A stretch of DNA of 64,000 bases from Sabellastarte sp. h YS-2021 (GCA_964017235.1 OZ024940.1:868001-932000), one strand, 5' to 3'. Positions 24,101 to 38,300 are shown, counted from the first letter of the stretch. A program made the numbers and translations. The notes: generated by a model from the sequence alone, not told the origin.

Positions 24101-25883
24101 TGGGGAATTTGTCATGCATACACACTAGTACAGTTGCCTTACCACCGAGTACGCCAAATTTGGTCGTTCCGAGGGACACCAATTTTTTTCCACCAATAGA
24201 TAGAAGGGTCCAGTCTGAGTCTATACAATATAACAGGGTAGGGTCTAAAGATCTTAATGTGGCAGATATGACCAGAAACAGTATTTCCCATTGATTTTAA
24301 ATGGGGAATTTGTCATACATGTGTAGATACCTTACCATCGAGTACGCCAAATTTGGTCGTTCCGAGGGACACCAATTTTTTTCCACCAATGGATGGAGGG
24401 GTCCAGTCTGAGTCTATACAATACAACAGGGTAGGGTCTAAAGACCTTAAGTTGGCAGATATGAGCACAAACAGTATTTCCCATTGATTTTAAATGGGGA
24501 ATTTGTCATGCATACACACTAGTACAGTTGCCTTACCACCGAGTACGCCAAATTTGGACGTTCCGAGGGACACCAATTTTTTTCCACCAATAGATAGAGG
24601 GGTCCAGTCTGAGTCTATACAATACAACAGGGTAGGGTCTAAAGACCTTAAGTTGGCAGATATGAGCACAAACAGTATTTCCCATTGATTTTAAATGGGG
24701 AATTTGTCATGCATACACACTAGTACAGTTGCCTTACCACCGAGTACGCCAAATTTGGACGTTCCGAGGGACACCAATTTTTTTCCACCAATAGATAGAG
24801 GGGTCCAGTCTGAGTCTATACAATATAACAGGGTAGGGTCTAAAGACCTTAATGTGGCAGATATGACCAGAAACAGTATTTCCCATTGATTTTAAATGGG
24901 GAATTTGTCATACATGTGTAGATACCTTAGCATCGAGTACGCCAAATTTGGTCGTTCCGAGGGACACCAATTTTTTTCCACCAATGGATGGAGGGGTCCA
25001 GTCTGAGTCTATACAATATAACAGGGTAGGGTCTAAAGACCTTAAGTTGGCAGATATGAGCAGAAACAGTATTTCCCATTGATTTTAAATGGGGAATTTG
25101 TCATGCATACACACTAGTACAGTTGCCTTACCACCGAGTACGCCAAATTTGGACGTTCCGAGGGACACCAATTTTTTTCCACCAATAGATAGAGGGGTCC
25201 AGTCTGAGTCTATACAATATAACAGGGTAGGGTCTAAAGACCTTAATGTGGCAGATATGAGCAGAAACAGTATTTCCCATTGATTTTAAATGGGGAATTT
25301 GTCATGCATACACACTAGTACAGTTGCCTTACCACCGAGTACGCCAAATTTGGACGTTCCGAGGGACACCAATTTTTTTCCACCAATAGATAGAGGGGTC
25401 CAGTCTGAGTCTATACAATATAACAGGGTAGGGTCTAAAGATCTCAATGTGGCAGATATGACCAGAAACAGTATTTCCCATTGATTTTAAATGGGGAATT
25501 TGTCATACATGTGTAGATACCTTACCATCGAGTACGCCAAATTTGGTCGTTCCGAGGGACACCAATTTTTTCCACCAATGGATGGAGGGGTCCAGTCTGA
25601 GTCTATACAATACAACAGGGTAGGGTCTAAAGACCTTAAGTTGGCAGATATGAGCAGAAACAGTATTTCCCATTGATTTTAAATGGGGAATTTGTCATGC
25701 ATACACACTAGTACAGTTGCCTTACCACCGAGTACGCCAAATTTGGACGTTCGGAAGGACACCAATTTTTTTCCACCAATAGATAGAAGGGTCCAGTCTG
25801 AGTCTATACAATATAACAGGGTAGGATCTAAAGACCTTAAGTTGGCAGATATGAGCAGAAACAGTATTTCCCATTGATTTTAA
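21134..25883 (+). repeat. Second copy of a 7331-bp compound HOR
   Basis: The order and variants of 13803-18552 recur here at an offset of 7331 bp: C, A(TTTTTTCCC), A(ACTAAATT), B(GAGGAACACC), A, A(TTTCACATTG), B, ATAGGG monomer with GAGCAAAAAC (15185 and 22516), and on to C (25491) and the TTCGGAAGG A monomer. 7331 bp is 37 monomers (24 A, 11 B, 2 C) and equals 4558 + 2773. One difference is the B at 24896, which has CTTAGCATCGAG where 17565 has CTTACCATCGAG...ACGAC. Confidence 0.85.
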
Positions 25884-28857
25884 ATGGGGAATTTGTCATG
25901 CATACACACTAGTACAGTTGCCTTACCACCGAGTACACCAAATTTGGACGTTCCGAGGGACACCAATTTTTTTCCACCAATAGATAGAGGGGTCCAGTCT
26001 GAGTCTATACAATATAACAGGGTAGGGTCTAAAGACCTTAAGTTGGCAGATATGAGCAGAAACAGTATTTCCCATTGATTTTAAATGGGGAATTTGTCAT
26101 GCATACACACTAGTACAGTTGCCTTACCACCGAGTACGCCAAATTTGGACGTTCCGAGGGACACCAATTTTTTTCCACCAATAGATAGAGGGGTCCAGTC
26201 TGAGTCTATACAATATAACAGGGTAGGGTCTATAGACCTTAATGTGGCAGATATGACCAGAAACAGTATTTCCCATTGATTTTAAATGGGGAATTTGTCA
26301 TACATGTGTAGATGCCTTACCATCGAGTACGACAAATTTGGTTGTTCCGAGGGACACCAATTTTTTTCCACCAATGGATGGAGGGGTCCAGTCTGAGTCT
26401 ATACAATATAACAGGGTAGGGTCTAAAGACCTTAAGTTGGCAGATATGAGCAGAAACAGTATTTCCCATTGATTTTAAATGGGGAATTTGTCATGCATAC
26501 ACACTAGTACAGTTGCCTTACCACCGAGTACGCCAAATTTGGACGTTCCGAGGGACACCAATTTTTTTCCACCAATAGATAGAGGGGTCCAGTCTGAGTC
26601 TATACAATATAACAGGGTAGGGTCTAAAGACCTTAAATCGGCAGATATGAGCAGAAACAGTATTTCCCATTGATTTTAAATGGGGAATTTGTCATACATG
26701 TGTAGATGCCTTACCATCGAGTACGCCAAATTTGGTCGTTCCGAGGGACACCAATTTTTTTCCACCAATGGATGGAGGGGTCCAGTCTGAGTCTATACAA
26801 TATAACAGGGTAGGGTCTAAAGACCTTAAGTTGGCAGATATGAGCAGAAACAGTATTTCCCATTGATTTTAAATGGGGAATTTGTCATGCATACACACTA
26901 GTACAGTTGCCTTACCACCGAGTACGCCAAATTTGGTCGTTCCGAGGGACACCAATTTTTTTCCACCAATAGATAGAAGGGTCCAGTCTGAGTCTATACA
27001 ATATAACAGGGTAGGGTCTAAAGATCTTAATGTGGCAGATATGACCAGAAACAGTATTTCCCATTGATTTTAAATGGGGAATTTGTCATACATGTGTAGA
27101 TACCTTACCATCGAGTACGCCAAATTTGGTCGTTCCGAGGGACACCAATTTTTTTCCACCAATGGATGGAGGGGTCCAGTCTGAGTCTATACAATACAAC
27201 AGGGTAGGGTCTAAAGACCTTAAGTTGGCAGATATGAGCACAAACAGTATTTCCCATTGATTTTAAATGGGGAATTTGTCATGCATACACACTAGTACAG
27301 TTGCCTTACCACCGAGTACGCCAAATTTGGACGTTCCGAGGGACACCAATTTTTTTCCACCAATAGATAGAGGGGTCCAGTCTGAGTCTATACAATACAA
27401 CAGGGTAGGGTCTAAAGACCTTAAGTTGGCAGATATGAGCACAAACAGTATTTCCCATTGATTTTAAATGGGGAATTTGTCATGCATACACACTAGTACA
27501 GTTGCCTTACCACCGAGTACGCCAAATTTGGACGTTCCGAGGGACACCAATTTTTTTCCACCAATAGATAGAGGGGTCCAGTCTGAGTCTATACAATATA
27601 ACAGGGTAGGGTCTAAAGACCTTAATGTGGCAGATATGACCAGAAACAGTATTTCCCATTGATTTTAAATGGGGAATTTGTCATACATGTGTAGATACCT
27701 TAGCATCGAGTACGCCAAATTTGGTCGTTCCGAGGGACACCAATTTTTTTCCACCAATGGATGGAGGGGTCCAGTCTGAGTCTATACAATATAACAGGGT
27801 AGGGTCTAAAGACCTTAAGTTGGCAGATATGAGCAGAAACAGTATTTCCCATTGATTTTAAATGGGGAATTTGTCATGCATACACACTAGTACAGTTGCC
27901 TTACCACCGAGTACGCCAAATTTGGACGTTCCGAGGGACACCAATTTTTTTCCACCAATAGATAGAGGGGTCCAGTCTGAGTCTATACAATATAACAGGG
28001 TAGGGTCTAAAGACCTTAATGTGGCAGATATGAGCAGAAACAGTATTTCCCATTGATTTTAAATGGGGAATTTGTCATGCATACACACTAGTACAGTTGC
28101 CTTACCACCGAGTACGCCAAATTTGGACGTTCCGAGGGACACCAATTTTTTTCCACCAATAGATAGAGGGGTCCAGTCTGAGTCTATACAATATAACAGG
28201 GTAGGGTCTAAAGATCTCAATGTGGCAGATATGACCAGAAACAGTATTTCCCATTGATTTTAAATGGGGAATTTGTCATACATGTGTAGATACCTTACCA
28301 TCGAGTACGCCAAATTTGGTCGTTCCGAGGGACACCAATTTTTTCCACCAATGGATGGAGGGGTCCAGTCTGAGTCTATACAATACAACAGGGTAGGGTC
28401 TAAAGACCTTAAGTTGGCAGATATGAGCAGAAACAGTATTTCCCATTGATTTTAAATGGGGAATTTGTCATGCATACACACTAGTACAGTTGCCTTACCA
28501 CCGAGTACGCCAAATTTGGACGTTCGGAAGGACACCAATTTTTTTCCACCAATAGATAGAAGGGTCCAGTCTGAGTCTATACAATATAACAGGGTAGGAT
28601 CTAAAGACCTTAAGTTGGCAGATATGAGCAGAAACAGTATTTCCCATTGATTTTAAATGGGGAATTTGTCATGCATACACACTAGTACAGTTGCCTTACC
28701 ACCGAGTACACCAAATTTGGACGTTCCGAGGGACACCAATTTTTTTCCACCAATAGATAGAGGGGTCCAGTCTGAGTCTATACAATATAACAGGGTAGGG
28801 TCTAAAGACCTTAAATCGGCAGATATGAGCAGAAACAGTATTTCCCATTGATTTTAA
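23312..28857 (+). repeat. 2773-bp 14-mer HOR, two tandem copies
   Basis: The copies are 23312-26084 and 26085-28857. Order: A, B(GGTTGTT), A(AAATCGG), B, A(AGAAGGG), B, A(GAGCACAA), A, B(TTAGCATCGAG), A, A(GATCTC), C, A(TTCGGAAGG), A(GTACACC). The first copy ends in a chimeric monomer (25884) and the second in its unrecombined counterpart (28657). This 14-mer equals the 23-mer minus nine monomers (1785 bp). 26085 has the private change GTCTATAGACC. Confidence 0.87.
25884..26084 (+). repeat. Chimeric A monomer at the 2773-bp duplication junction
   Basis: The 5' half has GTACACCAAATTTGGACG like the A monomers at 18553 and 28657. The 3' half has CTTAAGTTGG with ATGAGCAG, where those have CTTAAATCGG. 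The 3' type matches the B that precedes the next monomer in the 23-mer (23119, 30450). An in-register exchange between those two positions would give exactly this monomer and remove nine monomers (1785 bp) from the cycle. Confidence 0.75.
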
Positions 28858-31800
28858 ATGGGGAATTTGTCATGTATACACACTAGTACAGTTGCCTTAC
28901 CACCGAGTACGCCAAATTTGGTCGTTCCGAGGGACACCAATTTTTTTCCACCAATAGATAGAGGGGTCCAGTCTGAGTCTATACAATATAACAGGGTAGG
29001 GTCTAAAGATCTTAATGTGGCAGATATGACCAGAAACAGTATTTCCCATTGATTTTAAATGGGGAATTTGTCATACATGTGTAGATGCCTTACCATCGAG
29101 TACGCCAAATTTGGTCGTTCCGAGGAACACCAATTTTTTTCCACCAATGGATGGAGGGGTTCAGTCTGAGTCTATACAATATAACAGGGTAGGGTCTAAA
29201 GACCTTAAGTTGGCAGATATGAGCAGAAACAGTATTTCCCATTGATTTTAAATGGGGAATTTGTCATGCATACACACTAGTACAGTTGCCTTACCTCCGA
29301 GTACGCCAAATTTGGTCGTTCCGAGGGACACCAATTTTTTTCCACCAATAGATAGAGGGGTCCAGTCTGAGTCTATACAATATAACAGGGTAGGGTCTAA
29401 AGACCTTAAATCGGCAGATATGAGCAGAAACAGTATTTCCCATTGATTTTAAATGGGGAATTTGTCATGCATACACACTAGTACAGTTGCCTTACCACCG
29501 AGTACGCCAAATTTGGACGTTCCGAGGGACACCAATTTTTTTCCACCAATAGATAGAGGGGTCCAGTCTGAGTCTATACAATATAACAGGGTAGGGTCTA
29601 AAGACCTTAATGTGGCAGATATGACCAGAAACAGTATTTCACATTGATTTTAAATGGGGAATTTGTCATACATGTGTAGATGCCTTACCATCGAGTACGC
29701 CAAATTTGGTCGTTCCGAGGGACACCAATTTTTTTCCACCAATGGATGGAGGGGTCCAGTCTGAGTCTATACAATATAACAGGGTAGGGTCTAAAGACCT
29801 TAAGTTGGCAGATATGAGCAGAAACAGTATTTCCTATTGATTTCAAATAGGGAATTTGTCATGCATACACACTAGTACAGTTGCCTTACCACCGAGTACG
29901 CCAAATTTGGTCGTTCCGAGGGACACCAATTTTTTTCCACCAATAGATAGAGGGGTCCAGTCTGAGTCTATACAATATAACAGGGTAGGGTCTAAAGACC
30001 TTAAATCGGCAGATATGAGCAGAAACAGTATTTCCCATTGATTTTAAATGGGGAATTTGTCATGCATACACACTAGTACAGTTGCCTTACCACCGAGTAC
30101 GCCAAATTTGGACGTTCCGAGGGACACCAATTTTTTTCCACCAATAGATAGAGGGGTCCAGTCTGAGTCTATACAATATAACAGGGTAGGGTCTAAAGAC
30201 CTTAATGTGGCAGATATGAGCAGAAACAGTATTTCCCATTGATTTTAAATGGGGAATTTGTCATGCATACACACTAGTACAGTTGCCTTACCACCGAGTA
30301 CGCCAAATTTGGACATTCCGAGGGACACCAATTTTTTTCCACCAATAGATAGAGGGGTCCAGTCTGAGTCTATACAATATAACAGGGTAGGGTCTAAAGA
30401 TCTTAATGTGGCAGATATGACCAGAAACAGTATTTCCCATTGATTTTAAATGGGGAATTTGTCATACATGTGTAGATACCTTACCATCGAGTACGCCAAA
30501 TTTGGTCATTCCGAGGGACACCAATTTTTTTCCACCAATGGATGGAGGGGTCCAGTCTCAGTCTATACAATATAACAGGGTAGGGTCTAAAGACCTTAAG
30601 TTGGCAGATATGAGCAGAAACAGTATTTCCCATTGATTTTAAATGGGGAATTTGTCATGCATACACACTAGTACAGTTGCCTTACCACCGAGTACGCCAA
30701 ATTTGGACGTTCCGAGGGACACCAATTTTTTTCCACCAATAGATAGAGGGGTCCAGTCTGAGTCTATACAATATAACAGGGTAGGGTCTAAAGACCTTAA
30801 TGTGGCAGATATGACCAGAAACAGTATTTCCCATTGATTTTAAATGGGGAATTTGTCATACATGTGTAGATGCCTTACCATCGAGTACGACAAATTTGGT
30901 TGTTCCGAGGGACACCAATTTTTTTCCACCAATGGATGGAGGGGTCCAGTCTGAGTCTATACAATATAACAGGGTAGGGTCTAAAGACCTTAAGTTGGCA
31001 GATATGAGCAGAAACAGTATTTCCCATTGATTTTAAATGGGGAATTTGTCATGCATACACACTAGTACAGTTGCCTTACCACCGAGTACGCCAAATTTGG
31101 ACGTTCCGAGGGACACCAATTTTTTTCCACCAATAGATAGAGGGGTCCAGTCTGAGTCTATACAATATAACAGGGTAGGGTCTAAAGACCTTAAATCGGC
31201 AGATATGAGCAGAAACAGTATTTCCCATTGATTTTAAATGGGGAATTTGTCATACATGTGTAGATGCCTTACCATCGAGTACGCCAAATTTGGTCGTTCC
31301 GAGGGACACCAATTTTTTTCCACCAATGGATGGAGGGGTCCAGTCTGAGTCTATACAATATAACAGGGTAGGGTCTAAAGACCTTAAGTTGGCAGATATG
31401 AGCAGAAACAGTATTTCCCATTGATTTTAAATGGGGAATTTGTCATGCATACACACTAGTACAGTTGCCTTACCACCGAGTACGCCAAATTTGGTCGTTC
31501 CGAGGGACACCAATTTTTTTCCACCAATAGATAGAAGGGTCCAGTCTGAGTCTATACAATATAACAGGGTAGGGTCTAAAGATCTTAATGTGGCAGATAT
31601 GACCAGAAACAGTATTTCCCATTGATTTTAAATGGGGAATTTGTCATACATGTGTAGATACCTTACCATCGAGTACGCCAAATTTGGTCGTTCCGAGGGA
31701 CACCAATTTTTTTCCACCAATGGATGGAGGGGTCCAGTCTGAGTCTATACAATACAACAGGGTAGGGTCTAAAGACCTTAAGTTGGCAGATATGAGCACA

Positions 31801-32821
31801 AACAGTATTTCCCATTGATTTTAAATGGGGAATTTGTCATGCATACACACTAGTACAGTTGCCTTACCACCGAGTACGCCAAATTTGGACGTTCCGAGGG
31901 ACACCAATTTTTTTCCACCAATAGATAGAGGGGTCCAGTCTGAGTCTATACAATACAACAGGGTAGGGTCTAAAGACCTTAAGTTGGCAGATATGAGCAC
32001 AAACAGTATTTCCCATTGATTTTAAATGGGGAATTTGTCATGCATACACACTAGTACAGTTGCCTTACCACCGAGTACGCCAAATTTGGACGTTCCGAGG
32101 GACACCAATTTTTTTCCACCAATAGATAGAGGGGTCCAGTCTGAGTCTATACAATATAACAGGGTAGGGTCTAAAGACCTTAATGTGGCAGATATGACCA
32201 GAAACAGTATTTCCCATTGATTTTAAATGGGGAATTTGTCATACATGTGTAGATGCCTTACCATCGAGTACGACAAATTTGGTCGTTCCGAGGGACACCA
32301 ATTTTTTTCCACCAATGGATGGAGGGGTCCAGTCTGAGTCTATACAATATAACAGGGTAGGGTCTAAAGACCTTAAGTTGGCAGATATGAGCAGAAACAG
32401 TATTTCCCATTGATTTTAAATGGGGAATTTGTCATGCATACACACTAGTACAGTTGCCTTACCACCGAGTACGCCAAATTTGGACGTTCCGAGGGACACC
32501 AATTTTTTTCCACCAATAGATAGAGGGGTCCAGTCTGAGTCTATACAATATAACAGGGTAGGGTCTAAAGACCTTAATGTGGCAGATATGAGCAGAAACA
32601 GTATTTCCCATTGATTTTAAATGGGGAATTTGTCATGCATACACACTAGTACAGTTGCCTTACCACCGAGTACGCCAAATTTGGACGTTCCGAGGGACAC
32701 CAATTTTTTTCCACCAATAGATAGAGGGGTCCAGTCTGAGTCTATACAATATAACAGGGTAGGGTCTAAAGATCTCAATGTGGCAGATATGACCAGAAAC
32801 AGTATTTCCCATTGATTTTAA
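28264..32821 (+). repeat. 4558-bp 23-mer HOR (complete copy from C to C)
   Basis: It runs from C at 28264 to the base before C at 32822, with all 23 monomers of the cycle described at 15185. Markers in order: TTCGGAAGG (28456), GTACACC (28657), GTCATGTATAC (28858), GAGGAACACC B (29059), TTTCACATTG (29453), ATAGGG monomer (29847), GGACATT (30249), GGTTGTT B (30844), AGAAGGG (31431), GATCTC (32621). A partial next copy (32822-33616) is cut off where the TTAGCATCGAG B (33617) leads into the 8-mer. Confidence 0.88.
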
Positions 32822-33809
32822 ATGGGGAATTTGTCATACATGTGTAGATACCTTACCATCGAGTACGCCAAATTTGGTCGTTCCGAGGGACACCAATTTT
32901 TTCCACCAATGGATGGAGGGGTCCAGTCTGAGTCTATACAATACAACAGGGTAGGGTCTAAAGACCTTAAGTTGGCAGATATGAGCAGAAACAGTATTTC
33001 CCATTGATTTTAAATGGGGAATTTGTCATGCATACACACTAGTACAGTTGCCTTACCACCGAGTACGCCAAATTTGGACGTTCGGAAGGACACCAATTTT
33101 TTTCCACCAATAGATAGAAGGGTCCAGTCTGAGTCTATACAATATAACAGGGTAGGATCTAAAGACCTTAAGTTGGCAGATATGAGCAGAAACAGTATTT
33201 CCCATTGATTTTAAATGGGGAATTTGTCATGCATACACACTAGTACAGTTGCCTTACCACCGAGTACACCAAATTTGGACGTTCCGAGGGACACCAATTT
33301 TTTTCCACCAATAGATAGAGGGGTCCAGTCTGAGTCTATACAATATAACAGGGTAGGGTCTAAAGACCTTAAATCGGCAGATATGAGCAGAAACAGTATT
33401 TCCCATTGATTTTAAATGGGGAATTTGTCATGTATACACACTAGTACAGTTGCCTTACCACCGAGTACGCCAAATTTGGTCGTTCCGAGGGACACCAATT
33501 TTTTTCCACCAATAGATAGAGGGGTCCAGTCTGAGTCTATACAATATAACAGGGTAGGGTCTAAAGATCTTAATGTGGCAGATATGACCAGAAACAGTAT
33601 TTCCCATTGATTTTAAATGGGGAATTTGTCATACATGTGTAGATACCTTAGCATCGAGTACGCCAAATTTGGTCGTTCCGAGGGACACCAATTTTTTTCC
33701 ACCAATGGATGGAGGGGTCCAGTCTGAGTCTATACAATACAACAGGGTAGGGTCTAAAGACCTTAAGTTGGCAGATATGAGCACAAACAGTATTTCCCAT
33801 TGATTTTAA

Positions 33810-35393
33810 ATGGGGAATTTGTCATGCATACACACTAGTACAGTTGCCTTACCACCGAGTACTCCAAATTTGGACGTTCCGAGGGACACCAATTTTTTTC
33901 CACCAATAGATAGAGGGGTCCAGTCTGAGTCTATACAATACAACAGGGTAGGGTCTAAAGACCTTAAGTTGGCAGATATGAGCACAAACAGTATTTCCCA
34001 TTGATTTTAAATGGGGAATTTGTCATGCATACACACTAGTACAGTTGCCTTACCACCGAGTACGCCAAATTTGGACGTTCCGAGGGACACCAATTTTTTT
34101 CCACCAATAGATAGAGGGGTCCAGTCTGAGTCTATACAATATAACAGGGTAGGGTCTAAAGACCTTAATGTGGCAGATATGACCAGAAACAGTATTTCCC
34201 ATTGATTTTAAATGGGGAATTTGTCATACATGTGTAGATGCCTTACCATCGAGTACGACAAATTTGGTCGTTCCAAGGGACACCAATTTTTTTCCACCAA
34301 TGGATGGAGGGGTCCAGTCTGAGTCTATACAATATAACAGGGTAGGGTCTAAAGACCTTAAGTTGGCAGATATGAGCAGAAACAGTATTTCCCATTGATT
34401 TTAAATGGGGAATTTGTCATGCATACACACTAGTACAGTTGCCTTACCACCGAGTACGCCAAATTTGGACGTTCCGAGGGACACCAATTTTTTTCCACCA
34501 ATAGATAGAGGGGTCCAGTCTGAGTCTATACAATATAACAGGGTAGGGTCTAAAGACCTTAAATCGGCAGATATGAGCAGAAACAGTATTTCCCATTGAT
34601 TTTAAATGGGGAATTTGTCATACATGTGTAGATGCCTTACCATCGAGTACGCCAAATTTGGTCGTTCCGAGGGACACCAATTTTTTTCCACCAATGGATG
34701 GAGGGGTCCAGTCTGAGTCTATACAATATAACAGGGTAGGGTCTAAAGACCTTAAGTTGGCAGATATGAGCAGAAACAGTATTTCCCATTGATTTTAAAT
34801 GGGGAATTTGTCATGCATACACACTAGTACAGTTGCCTTACCACCGAGTACGCCAAATTTGGTCGTTCCGAGGGACACCAATTTTTTTATACCAATAGAT
34901 AGAGGGGTCCAGTCTGAGTCTATACAATATAACAGGGTAGGGTCTAAAGACCTTAAATCGGCAGATATGAGCAGAAACAGTATTTCCCATTGATTTTAAA
35001 TGGGGAATTTGTCATGCATACACACTAGTACAGTTGCCTTACCACCGAGTACGCCAAATTTGGACGTTCCGAGGGACACCAATTTTTTTCCACCAATAGA
35101 TAGAGGGGTCCAGTCTGAGTCTATACAATATAACAGGGTAGGGTCTAAAGACCTTAATGTGGCAGATATGACCAGAAACAGTATTTCCCATTGATTTTAA
35201 ATGGGGAATTTGTCATACATGTGTAGATACCTTAGCATCGAGTACGCCAAATTTGGTCGTTCCGAGGGACACCAATTTTTTTCCACCAATGGATGGAGGG
35301 GTCCAGTCTGAGTCTATACAATACAACAGGGTAGGGTCTAAAGACCTTAAGTTGGCAGATATGAGCACAAACAGTATTTCCCATTGATTTTAA
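33810..35393 (+). repeat. 1584-bp 8-mer, 10-mer lacking one A-B dimer
   Basis: Order is A(GTACTCC, GAGCACAA), A, B(TTCCAAGGG), A(AAATCGG), B, A(GGTCGTT, AAATCGG), A, B(TTAGCATCGAG). Compared with the 10-mer that follows, the A-B dimer at positions 4-5 is absent (1978 minus 394). The sixth monomer (34799) has a private adjacent double change, CC to AT, after its T7 tract (34889-34890). Confidence 0.85.
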
Positions 35394-38300
35394 ATGGGGA
35401 ATTTGTCATGCATACACACTAGTACAGTTGCCTTACCACCGAGTACTCCAAATTTGGACGTTCCGAGGGACACCAATTTTTTTCCACCAATAGATAGAGG
35501 GGTCCAGTCTGAGTCTATACAATACAACAGGGTAGGGTCTAAAGACCTTAAGTTGGCAGATATGAGCACAAACAGTATTTCCCATTGATTTTAAATGGGG
35601 AATTTGTCATGCATACACACTAGTACAGTTGCCTTACCACCGAGTACGCCAAATTTGGACGTTCCGAGGGACACCAATTTTTTTCCACCAATAGATAGAG
35701 GGGTCCAGTCTGAGTCTATACAATATAACAGGGTAGGGTCTAAAGACCTTAATGTGGCAGATATGACCAGAAACAGTATTTCCCATTGATTTTAAATGGG
35801 GAATTTGTCATACATGTGTAGATGCCTTACCATCGAGTACGACAAATTTGGTCGTTCCAAGGGACACCAATTTTTTTCCACCAATGGATGGAGGGGTCCA
35901 GTCTGAGTCTATACAATATAACAGGGTAGGGTCTAAAGACCTTAAGTTGGCAGATATGAGCAGAAACAGTATTTCCCATTGATTTTAAATGGGGAATTTG
36001 TCATGCATACACACTAGTACAGTTGCCTTACCACCGAGTACGCCAAATTTGGACGTTCCGAGGGACACCAATTTTTTTCCACCAATAGATAGAGGGGTCC
36101 AGTCTGAGTCTATACAATATAACAGGGTAGGGTCTAAAGACCTTAATGTGGCAGATATGACCAGAAACAGTATTTCCCATTGATTTTAAATGGGGAATTT
36201 GTCATACATGTGTAGATGCCTTACCATCGAGTACGACAAATTTGGTCGTTCCGAGGGACACCAATTTTTTTCCACCAATGGATGGAGGGGTCCAGTCTGA
36301 GTCTATACAATATAACAGGGTAGGGTCTAAAGACCTTAAGTTGGCAGATATGAGCAGAAACAGTATTTCCCATTGATTTTAAATGGGGAATTTGTCATGC
36401 ATACACACTAGTACAGTTGCCTTACCACCGAGTACGCCAAATTTGGACGTTCCGAGGGACACCAATTTTTTTCCACCAATAGATAGAGGGGTCCAGTCTG
36501 AGTCTTTACAATATAACAGGGTAGGGTCTAAAGACCTTAAATCGGCAGATATGAGCAGAAACAGTATTTCCCATTGATTTTAAATGGGGAATTTGTCATA
36601 CATGTGTAGATGCCTTACCATCGAGTACGCCAAATTTGGTCGTTCCGAGGGACACCAATTTTTTTCCACCAATGGATGGAGGGGTCCAGTCTGAGTCTAT
36701 ACAATATAACAGGGTAGGGTCTAAAGACCTTAAGTTGGCAGATATGAGCAGAAACAGTATTTCCCATTGATTTTAAATGGGGAATTTGTCATGCATACAC
36801 ACTAGTACAGTTGCCTTACCACCGAGTACGCCAAATTTGGTCGTTCCGAGGGACACCAATTTTTTCCCACCAATAGATAGAGGGGTCCAGTCTGAGTCTA
36901 TACAATATAACAGGGTAGGGTCTAAAGACCTTAAATCGGCAGATATGAGCAGAAACAGTATTTCCCATTGATTTTAAATGGGGAATTTGTCATGCATACA
37001 CACTAGTACAGTTGCCTTACCACCGAGTACGCCAAATTTGGACGTTCCGAGGGACACCAATTTTTTTCCACCAATAGATAGAGGGGTCCAGTCTGAGTCT
37101 ATACAATATAACAGGGTAGGGTCTAAAGACCTTAATGTGGCAGATATGAGCAGAAACAGTATTTCCCATTGATTTTAAATGGGGAATTTGTCATACATGT
37201 GTAGATACCTTAGCATCGAGTACGCCAAATTTGGTCGTTCCGAGGGACACCAATTTTTTTCCACCAATGGATGGAGGGGTCCAGTCTGAGTCTATACAAT
37301 ACAACAGGGTAGGGTCTAAAGACCTTAAGTTGGCAGATATGAGCACAAACAGTATTTCCCATTGATTTTAAATGGGGAATTTGTCATGCATACACACTAG
37401 TACAGTTGCCTTACCACCGAGTACTCCAAATTTGGACGTTCCGAGGGACACCAATTTTTTTCCACCAATAGATAGAGGGGTCCAGTCTGAGTCTATACAA
37501 TACAACAGGGTAGGGTCTAAAGACCTTAAGTTGGCAGATATGAGCACAAACAGTATTTCCCATTGATTTTAAATGGGGAATTTGTCATGCATACACACTA
37601 GTACAGTTGCCTTACCACCGAGTACGCCAAATTTGGACGTTCCGAGGGACACCAATTTTTTTCCACCAATAGATAGAGGGGTCCAGTCTGAGTCTATACA
37701 ATATAACAGGGTAGGGTCTAAAGACCTTAATGTGGCAGATATGACCAGAAACAGTATTTCCCATTGATTTTAAATGGGGAATTTGTCATACATGTGTAGA
37801 TGCCTTACCATCGAGTACGACAAATTTGGTCGTTCCAAGGGACACCAATTTTTTTCCACCAATGGATGGAGGGGTCCAGTCTGAGTCTATACAATATAAC
37901 AGGGTAGGGTCTAAAGACCTTAAGTTGGCAGATATGAGCAGAAACAGTATTTCCCATTGATTTTAAAAGGGGAATTTGTCATGCATACACACTAGTACAG
38001 TTGCATTACCACCGAGTACGCCAAATTTGGACGTTCCGAGGGACACCAATTTTTTTCCACCAATAGATAGAGGGGTCCAGTCTGAGTCTATACAATATAA
38101 CAGGGTAGGGTCTAAAGACCTTAATGTGGCAGATATGACCAGAAACAGTATTTCCAATTGATTTTAAATGGGGAATTTGTCATACATGTGTAGATGCCTT
38201 ACCATCGAGTACGACAAATTTGGTCGTTCCGAGGGACACCAATTTTTTTCCACCAATGGATGGAGGGGTCCAGTCTGAGTCTATACAATATAACAGGGTA

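Noticed and set aside
37963..38157. Minus-strand 64-codon open frame
   Set aside because: It is opened by private changes in monomer 37967 (AAGGGG start, TTTCCAATTG end) and is not conserved in other monomers.
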